This document shows, in pieces, positions 25,966-31,757 of a stretch of DNA of 64,000 nucleotides. The stretch's first letter is position 1. Every line of letters begins with the position of its first letter. Location: positions 59,569 through 123,568 of the forward strand of contig JBHJNQ010000049.1 in assembly GCA_050330635.1 (NCBI GenBank), read 5' to 3'. The DNA comes from CADEDH01 sp050330635 (GTDB taxonomy: Bacteria; Actinomycetota; Acidimicrobiia; Acidimicrobiales; SZUA-35). Made by a program: the position numbers and the translations under genes. The notes under the pieces were generated by a model that saw nothing but the letters and a program-made list of their open reading frames with translations, had not been told where the DNA came from and did not search any database.

Positions 25966-26486
25966 CGCATCGCCTGGAGGCGCTCGACGATCAACTGGGC
26001 CGCCACCTCGGCCTTGGTCCGGACCTCGTTGGGCTCGATGCCCCCCAGGGGGTGGTCGACGAGCACGACGGCGAGGTCGGGATGACCCATGGCCCTCGAC
26101 TGCAGGGTGGCGAGGCGACTGAAGGCGTCGGTTCCGATCGTGATCGTGGGCACACCACGCTTCGCGAGCTCAGCGGAGGCGTGGATACACCACGCCGTGC
26201 AGCTGCCTCAATCGGCCGACCCGACGAGCACCCAGTCGGCCTTCTCGGCCAGCTCGTCGATGACCTCGGGATCGGCGGCGGCTGCCACCTTCTTGTGGGT
26301 GACGGTCACGAGCTCGACCCCGTGGCTCGAGCCGAGCAGCTCGGCGATCGAGGTCAGGATCAGCTCGGCGTGCTGTTTGCCGTTCTCGAGCACGCCGACG
26401 CGTGAGCCGGCGAGGTGGGCGATGCCGGCGGTGGGGACGGCGACCGCCGGCTCGGGAGCCGAGGGATTGACGAGCTGTACCTTCAT
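25962..26486 (-). CDS. UGSC-motif selenoprotein (in-frame TGA = Sec93)
   Basis: Read through a TGA at 26210-26208, the minus strand encodes one coherent 174-residue protein. Residues 1-92 (GSRVGVLENGKQHAELILTS, KADWVLVGSAD) are followed by U-G-S-C-T-A-W-C-I-H-A at 93-103, then ELAKRGVPTITIGTDAFSRL, LAVVLVDHPLGGIEP and a C-terminal helix. The U-x-x-C pair defines the UGSC family, in which the first position is Sec or Cys. A perfect 7-bp hairpin begins 11 nt after the TGA. It follows the MerB-like gene by 69 bp, and its stop overlaps the next start (GTGA). Its likely role is selenothiol redox chemistry; the substrate is unknown. Sec machinery genes are not in this window and must exist elsewhere for full-length synthesis. 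Confidence 0.9.
26178..26196 (-). promoter_or_regulatory. SECIS-like hairpin downstream of the UGSC TGA
   Basis: In the mRNA the 7-nt arms GGCGUGG and CCACGCC pair perfectly around a 5-nt loop UGUAU. The stem starts 11 nt and the loop 18 nt after the UGA. This matches the placement and G-containing loop expected of bacterial SECIS elements, which recruit SelB to decode UGA as Sec. Confidence 0.75.
26208..26210 (-). other. Recoded TGA (selenocysteine) in the UGSC gene
   Basis: Protein-like sequence with family motifs continues in the same frame on both sides of this TGA. The codon falls exactly on the U of the UGSC motif, two residues before the resolving Cys. Confidence 0.88.
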
Positions 26487-26555
26487 GATCGGAGCCTACT
26501 ACCGGGCCCCGGAGCCCGCCGAGACGACGCAGCGGCCGCCGACCAACAGTGGCCG

Positions 26556-27099
26556 TCAGGTTGTGGAGTCGGGGGGCGCCAGCTCGGCCCGCAGGGCGGC
26601 GAAGGCGCCCCGCCCCTCGTCGCTCTGGATCCAGGTGATGTAGTCGGGGCGGTTCCGTGACCGAAAGATCGGATTGGAGAAGATCTCGGCGCCGACCATC
26701 GTGTCGGGTTCGACGGTGAGGGATCTCGTCGTCGCGCAACTCGACGACGAGGGACTCACCGCAGTCGAGACAGGGGGCGTCGACGCGGATCACCGAGCCG
26801 GGAAAGAGCCAGCGCACGGCCAGCGACTCGAAGCCTCATTGGCCGAACCATCGCTGTCGGCCGTCGACCGAGAGGCAGTACTGGGTCGGCTGGTTGTTGA
26901 ACGGGGGGAACGAGGCGATGTAGTCGGTACCCGGATGGGCCCCCCCGGGGGTCAGGGCCAGGAGCTCGTGGACCAGCTGGCGTCCCCGCTCCATGGAGAC
27001 GCCGAGCTCCGCCGCCAGCTCGGTGTGGTGCGGGGCCTGGCCGCGTTCGATCATGGTCGACATGATCCAGGCGTAGGCCCGGTCGAGAAGCCTGCTCAT
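26556..27099 (-). pseudogene. MerB-like (alkylmercury lyase family) protein with TGA at the catalytic Cys position, plus a frameshift
   Basis: From ATG 27099 the frame reads YAWIMSTMIERGQAPHHTEL and ELGVSMERGRQLVHELLAL, a MerB-type N-terminal winged helix. It goes on to PFNNQPTQYCLSVDGRQRWF and then GQ-TGA-GFESLAVRWLFPG. The TGA (codon 88) aligns with catalytic Cys96 of MerB: U-G-F-E against C-A-L-D, where the acid at +3 is the second catalytic residue, and VDAPCLDCG follows 22 residues later against MerB Cys117 at 21. This points to selenocysteine. About 110 nt further (near 26727) one extra base shifts the frame; the tail continues as LTVEPDTMVGAEIFSNPIFR to a stop at 26556. It is either a selenoprotein with one indel in a CCC run or a recent pseudogene. 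Confidence 0.75.
26836..26838 (-). other. In-frame TGA, candidate selenocysteine codon of the MerB-like gene
   Basis: Homology continues in the same frame across the TGA, and the codon occupies the catalytic Cys site of the family. The following RNA can form only a wobble-rich stem (GAGUCG with UGGCUC, 12-nt loop) starting 6 nt after the UGA, much weaker than the UGSC hairpin. Confidence 0.6.
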
Positions 27100-27284
27100 G
27101 CCTTCACTGTGCCACAGGCACGGTGCCACACACCGTGCGTGCAAGGCCACGTCGATGTGGTCGTAGCCGTATGGCCTGTCGGCGACCCGGTGGGACGACA
27201 CCTCGACCGAGAGGTGACCGAGGGCCATGCCCCCCCGTGGCGGCCGCCGACCCCTGGGACCAGGGTCGCCCCCACGATGCAGGC

Positions 27285-27438
27285 GCCCAGTAAGCCCGGC
27301 GAGCAGGTAGAACGGCACGGCGGTGACGCTGAGATGGCCGGCCAGCCGAGCGAGGCTGGCCAGGACGAGGGCGAGCAAGCCGATCTCGATGAAGGCCGTG
27401 GCGACGTCGGCCCCGACCGCCGCCAGCAGGGGCGTCAC
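27285..27438 (-). pseudogene. CPA2 antiporter N-terminal fragment
   Basis: A GTG at 27438 overlaps the stop of the TrkA-C regulatory gene (GTGA) and starts VTPLLAAVGADVATAFIEIG then LARLAGHLSVTAVPFYLLAG, the first membrane helices of a KhtU/Kef-type antiporter. The similarity fades after about 50 residues. The downstream half of the protein lies on the opposite strand at 27974-28655. Confidence 0.7.
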
Positions 27439-27908
27439 GTAGCGAGCATCGACCGCACCTCGTCGAGGCCGGCCGGTGTGCCCACCGCCACTGCGACATC
27501 CCCGGCGGCGAAGACGAACTCCGGCTCCGGTGCGGCGAATGTGTCGCCGCCGCGAATGACCGCCACGATCGACACCCCGGTCGTCGTCCGGATCATCCCG
27601 TCGGCGATCGTCTTGCCCACGAACCCCGACCCGGATGGCACCCGGAGCCAGTCGATCGACAGCCCCTCGATCTCCTGCTGCACGGCGGCCGTCACCTCAC
27701 TCACCCGCGTCGCCCCCAGCAGCTCGGCCAGCGTGCGGGTGTCCTCGGCGCTCAGGCTCATGACGGTCGTGCAGACGTCGGGGTCGTCGGCGTCGTACAC
27801 GAGCAGCTCCCGCCGCCCACCCCGGTGCAGGATCACGCCGACCCGGTCGCCGTCGTCGGTCGTGAACTCGTAGCGCACGCCGACGCCAGGCAACTGCGTC
27901 TCACTCAC
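27435..27908 (-). CDS. TrkA-C domain regulatory subunit of a cation:proton antiporter (KhtT-like)
   Basis: The 157-residue cytosolic protein has an N-terminal domain (GVGVRYEFTTDDGDRVGVIL) and a C-terminal RCK_C/TrkA-C domain (IDWLRVPSGSGFVGKTIADG, GVSIVAVIRGGDTFAAPEPE, FVFAAGDVAVAVGTPAGLDE, residues 85-152). KhtT-type subunits gate K+/H+ antiporters in response to ligands such as c-di-AMP. Its partner gene starts on its stop codon but is truncated, so it may have lost its partner, although a full Kef-type antiporter lies at 2389. GTG 27908 places the family start correctly. Confidence 0.8.
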   Translation of the reverse strand: MSETQLPGVGVRYEFTTDDGDRVGVILHRGGRRELLVYDADDPDVCTTVMSLSAEDTRTLAELLGATRVSEVTAAVQQEIEGLSIDWLRVPSGSGFVGKTIADGMIRTTTGVSIVAVIRGGDTFAAPEPEFVFAAGDVAVAVGTPAGLDEVRSMLAT

Positions 27909-27973
27909 ATCCGGCACCCGTCGACCTCCGCTCGCTGGATCCGGTCGGGGCGCACGGTGGTGCCCGATCCGGG

Positions 27974-28655
27974 GACACCCGCGAGACGCCATCGATCCTC
28001 AACCTGCTGGTGATCGAGGACCTGGCCATGGCGGTGTACCTGCCGGTGGTGGCGGCGGTGGTTGCCGGCGGTGACGCGACGTCGACGGTCGTCACCGTGG
28101 CCATCGCGTTGTACACGGTTGGCCCTCGGGAACAACGCGGCGCTGTTGCTCGCCGTGTTCGGTCTGACCCTGCTTATCGGCGGCCTAGCCCAGCGGCTGC
28201 AGATCTCGGCGGCGATCGGGGCGTTCCTGGTGGGTCTCGCCCTGTCCGGCACGGCCCAGGAACGGGCCAGTGCGTTGATCGAGCCGCTGCGTGACCTGTT
28301 CGCCGCCATCTTCTTCCTCTTTTTCTCGTTCCAGATCGCCCCCCGGGACCTGCCGGGGGTGCTCGTCCCGGCACTGGCGCTGGCTGTGATCACGGCCATC
28401 ACGAAGCTGGGTTCCGGCTGGGTCGGGGCAGGTCGACTGGATGCGGGAACCCGGGGCAGGGTGCGGGCCGGCACGGCACTGATCGCCCGGGGCGAGTTCT
28501 CGATCGTGATCGCCTCGCTCGGGGTGACGTTGACCGACGGGGCGGAGCTCGGGACGTTGGCCGCGGCCTATGTGCTGGTGACGGCCGTCATCGGGCCGCT
28601 GGCGGCCAAGCACGCCGACAGTCTTGTAGCGACCCTCAGCAAGCCGGCCGCATGA
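27974..28655 (+). pseudogene. CPA2 antiporter C-terminal portion, inverted relative to its N-terminus
   Basis: The plus strand reads DTRETPSILNLLVIEDLAMA and VYLPVVAAVVAGGD, a CPA2 mid-membrane signature. After a frame change near 28112 it continues as NNAALLLAVFGLTLLIGGLA, ISAAIGAFLVGLALSGTAQE and RAGTALIARGEFSIVIASLG to a stop at 28655. It lacks the first 130 residues. The missing start is found on the minus strand at 27438. A small inversion of about 27290-27960 would put the regulator, N-terminus and this portion back in order, although about 100 codons would still be missing. Confidence 0.75.
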
Positions 28656-28977
28656 TCGCTTACCGGTGGACGGGCGGGTGTCAGCTCGCCAGGGGTTGGG
28701 CGGGGGGCCGGGCGTCCGACCAGGAGCCGGCCGATCATACAGAACTCCCCCGCGGTGGCGAGGCCGACGAGCGAAGCGCCGATCCAGCCCGCTCCCAGGA
28801 TCAGCTACAGGCTGCCGGTGGCGCCAAGCCCGCGCTTTCGGTCGGGTCATGACGACTTCATTTGCGATGTCGGGCTGCGGTCGGAATGGATGTCGGGATG
28901 GTGGAACGCGGTCTCGATGCCTCAGCTCGTCGTCGACGAACCGGAGTTGCGGGATCGAGTACCTACACGAGCAACCC
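28656..28977. other. 322-bp interval without a recognised gene
   Basis: On the minus strand a short high-GC3 stretch (ILGAGWIGASLVGLATAGEF, about 28800-28740) looks protein-like but is bounded by a stop, has no start and matches no family that I recognise. The rest (28860-28977) shows no coding bias, RNA gene or clear repeat. It is probably debris from the rearrangement that broke the antiporter. Confidence 0.4.
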
Positions 28978-29694
28978 CTACCATCCGGATGCCCGGTTGA
29001 TGGCCACCGAGCGGACGCCCTCGATCTGGCGGAGGCGCTCGGCCAGGTGCAGGGCCTCGGCGTCGCTGGGTGTGGTCCAGTAGTCGACGCTGATGAAGCC
29101 CTCGTCGTCGGGGCCCCAACCGAACGTCAGCTGCTTCACGTCGTTGGAGAAGTCGTTCACCGCAGCGGTGATGGCACCGATGTCGGCAGGGCGGTCGACC
29201 CGGATGAGGACGCCGGCCTTGTGGCGCCGGCTGGCCCGGTTGAGCATGTTGCTCATCGGCTGGAGCACCTCGAGGGCGATGAGGGCGATCACCGTGGCGG
29301 CCACGGCCGATTCCCAGGCGCCGAGACCGGCGGCGACGCCGATGGCGGCCGCCGTCCACAGCGACGCTGCAGTGGTGATGCCCGTCACCTTGCCGCCGTA
29401 CTTGAGGATGGCGCCGCCGCCGATGAAGCCGATGCCGGGGGCCACATAGGCGGCGATCCGGGTCACATCCACCGTGACGTTGGTGTCGGAACGGGGTGCA
29501 ACGAAGGCATCGAAACCACCGACCGAGATGACGCCGAACAGCGTCGCTCCGAGCACCACCAGCAGATGGGTCCGGAAGCCGGCGTCCTGCCCGTCCCACT
29601 CGCGCTGCATCCCGAGCAGTGCCCCCAGAAGTGCTCCCAGACCGAGCCGGCTCATCATCTCGAACCAGCCGAGTTCGGCGACACCTTCGACCAT
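28978..29694 (-). CDS. MgtC/SapB-family membrane protein
   Basis: The 238-residue protein has the MgtC N-terminal membrane domain: LGLGALLGALLGMQREWDGQ with the conserved RE, FRTHLLVVLGATLFGVISVG, and YVAPGIGFIGGGAILKYGGK with the PGxGFxGGG motif, then TAASLWTAAAIGVAAGLG. A C-terminal ACT-like domain follows from about residue 160 (VLIRVDRPADIGAITAAVND). MgtC proteins modulate Mg2+ homeostasis, the F-ATPase or other transporters. ATG 29694 follows GAGGAG with a 6-nt gap, and is better than an upstream TTG at 29721. Confidence 0.9.
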   Translation of the reverse strand: MVEGVAELGWFEMMSRLGLGALLGALLGMQREWDGQDAGFRTHLLVVLGATLFGVISVGGFDAFVAPRSDTNVTVDVTRIAAYVAPGIGFIGGGAILKYGGKVTGITTAASLWTAAAIGVAAGLGAWESAVAATVIALIALEVLQPMSNMLNRASRRHKAGVLIRVDRPADIGAITAAVNDFSNDVKQLTFGWGPDDEGFISVDYWTTPSDAEALHLAERLRQIEGVRSVAINRASGW

Positions 29695-29717
29695 GACCGA
29701 CTCCTCGCTCGAGCCCG

Positions 29718-30076
29718 TCAAGTACCCGCGTGGGGCGGCGTCGAAACCTGCGGCCCGCGGGGCGGCGACAAGCCCGTCACATCGTCGAGGATCTCGATGA
29801 AGCCGTCGGTCTCAATCGGGAGGGGGAGAGGGGGCATCGACACCAAGATGATCTCCGATTCGCCCGGGACGCCCCCGCCACCTCGGAGCCGTCGGCGACC
29901 CGTCGATACGTGCGGAAGGCCAGCGGGAACCTCGCCATGGCGACGACGCTCGGGCGCTCCGGCCGGTCGGTGGGGGGGCGAACACGATCGCCCCCAGGGT
30001 GAGAGCGAGAGCGAGTCCCGTCGTGGTCGGGCCTAGCGGCCCGGCCGGCGTTCCCGGTGGTGCCCTGGGCGGTCAT
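29718..30076 (-). pseudogene. Small secreted protein, frame-scrambled
   Basis: Protein-like segments alternate between two minus-strand frames. They are a start MTAQGTTGNAGR; a hydrophobic signal-like GLALALTLGAIVFA; then PSVVAMARFPLAFRTYRRVA; then GESEIILVSMPPLPLP and DGFIEILDDVTGLSPP, to a stop at 29718. At least three shifts are needed to join them, several at runs of C or G. No family is recognised. It was probably a short exported protein. Confidence 0.45.
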
Positions 30077-30215
30077 GTTCTCCGACTACCCGCTCGCCTG
30101 CCCCCGGCAAATCCCGCCACCCCGAACGTTCACCATCTCGACGTCTCCAGGTCTGATCCGCCTGATCTCGGGCGACTAACCTGAGCGAACCAGAAGAGGG
30201 GAGCGTCGGTCAGCT

Positions 30216-31460
30216 GTGACGGAATCTACCCGACGGCTCGCTCGCCGGCTGACGCTCGGCGACGCCGTGGTGGTGGGGCTGGGCGCGATGATCGGGGCCG
30301 GGGTGTTCGCCGCCCCCGGGCCGGCGGCCGCTGCCGCCGGTTCGTGGCTGCTCCTCGGCTTGGCGCTGGCCACCGCCGCCGCCTACGCCAACGCCACCTC
30401 CTCGGCCCAGCTGGCGGCGCTATACCCGGAGTCGGGCGGCACCTATGTGTATGCCCGCGAGCGGTTGGGAGGGTACTGGGGCTTCCTCGCCGGCTGGAGC
30501 TTCGTGGTCGGCAAGACCGCCAGCCTCTCGGCCATGGCCTTGACCTTCGGGTCGTACGTGTCGCCCGATCTGGCCCGTCCGCTCGCCATCGGCGCCATCG
30601 TGGCCCTCACCGCCGTCAACTACCGGGGTGTGCAGAAGACGGTCGCGCTCACCAGGGCGATCGTCGTCGTCGTCCTCGCCAGCCTGGTCGTCATTGTCGC
30701 CGCCGCTGGGTTCGGCGCCGATGCCGGCATGGAGAACGTGACCGGTCACCTGCCGGAGGGTCCCTTGGGGGTGCTGCGTTCGGGAGGGCTGCTGTTTTTC
30801 GCCTTCGCCGGCTACGCCCGGCTCGCCACCCTGGGTGAGGAGGTCCGCGACCCCGAGGTGACGATCCCCCGGGCCATCCCGTTGGCCCTCGGCATCGTGG
30901 TCGTCGTCTACGCCGTCGTGCTCGGGGCGGTCCTGTTCGCCGTCGGGCCCACCACCCTGGCGGCGTCGCCGGCGCCCCTGGCAGCGGCGGTCGACGACGG
31001 CGTGTGGTCGGCGGCGGTGCCCGTCGTGCGGATCGGTGCGGCGGTGGCGGCCGCCGGGGTGCTGCTGTCGCTCCTGGCCGGCATAAGCCGAACGGCACTG
31101 GCGATGGCGCGACGCCGGGAGCTTCCCTCGGTGCTCGACGCCGTGCACCCCCGCTTCCTGACACCGCACCGCGCCGAGGTGACCGCTGCAGTCGTCGTCA
31201 GTGCCATCGTGGCCGTCATCGACCTGCGCCAGGCCATCGGCTTCAGCTCGTTCGCCGTGCTGACCTACTACGCCCTGGCCAACGCCGCGGCGTGGACGTT
31301 GACGGCCGAGGAACGTCGGTGGCCCCGGTGGATTGCCGGCGGCGGCCTCGTGCTCTGCGTCGTCCTGGCCCTGACGTTGCCACTCGTCGCCGTGGTCGGC
31401 GGCGCCCTGCTCCTGGCGGTCGGCTCCGTGGTGTGGTGGGCGACCCGCCGGACCCGCTGA
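30216..31460 (+). CDS. APC-superfamily amino acid permease
   Basis: The 414-residue integral membrane protein has about 12 transmembrane helices and the APC signature at its start: LTLGDAVVVGLGAMIGAGVF (TM1 with GxG(A/I)MIGAG), YPESGGTYVYARERLGGYWG after TM2, and FFAFAGYARLATLGEEVRDP in the TM6-7 region. The permease likely takes up an amino acid or polyamine with H+. It starts at GTG 30216. It is shorter than most APC members (450-480 aa) because the C-terminal tail is brief. A manganese-type riboswitch and P-type ATPase follow it on the same strand, but the riboswitch separates their control. Confidence 0.9.
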   Translation: MTESTRRLARRLTLGDAVVVGLGAMIGAGVFAAPGPAAAAAGSWLLLGLALATAAAYANATSSAQLAALYPESGGTYVYARERLGGYWGFLAGWSFVVGKTASLSAMALTFGSYVSPDLARPLAIGAIVALTAVNYRGVQKTVALTRAIVVVVLASLVVIVAAAGFGADAGMENVTGHLPEGPLGVLRSGGLLFFAFAGYARLATLGEEVRDPEVTIPRAIPLALGIVVVVYAVVLGAVLFAVGPTTLAASPAPLAAAVDDGVWSAAVPVVRIGAAVAAAGVLLSLLAGISRTALAMARRRELPSVLDAVHPRFLTPHRAEVTAAVVVSAIVAVIDLRQAIGFSSFAVLTYYALANAAAWTLTAEERRWPRWIAGGGLVLCVVLALTLPLVAVVGGALLLAVGSVVWWATRRTR

Positions 31461-31628
31461 CCCCTGAAGGCGACGGCCGCCGCCTGGTGGTGGAACTCCT
31501 GGAGGCGATCCAACTGAGCTTCGGCCGGGGCCGGTCCTCGCACCCTCGGTTACGGCTGCGGAGGTCAAGGGGCCGGAGAGGGATGCGCCCGGTCGCCGCT
31601 CGCGCCGGAGCGGCCTCTACACTGGCGC

Positions 31629-31725
31629 CTACTGAAGGGGAGTACCCCTCGAGGTCCGCCGTCAGTACGCTCGCTCGGAGCCGGTGGGGCCAGCCCAGCC
31701 AGGGCGGGAAGACCTTCAGCGAACG
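31629..31725 (+). ncRNA. yybP-ykoY (manganese) riboswitch
   Basis: The leader contains the two conserved boxes of the yybP-ykoY aptamer: GAAGGGGAGTAC at 31634-31644, and GGGAAGACCTTC at 31705-31716 near the 3' end. Between them are GC-rich arms, including CCGCCGTCAGTACG. Mn2+ binding between the two loops turns expression on in known members. It ends about 30 nt before the ATG of a P-type cation ATPase, a typical target class. The exact stem pairing was judged by eye. Confidence 0.75.
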
Positions 31726-31757
31726 CCCCCTCACCGTCCGCTGAAGAAGGTCGACCC

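Noticed and set aside
31461..31628. Possible small gene between the permease and the riboswitch
   Set aside because: No start with ribosome-binding site and no consistent coding bias. The region is better explained as leader and promoter DNA of the ATPase.
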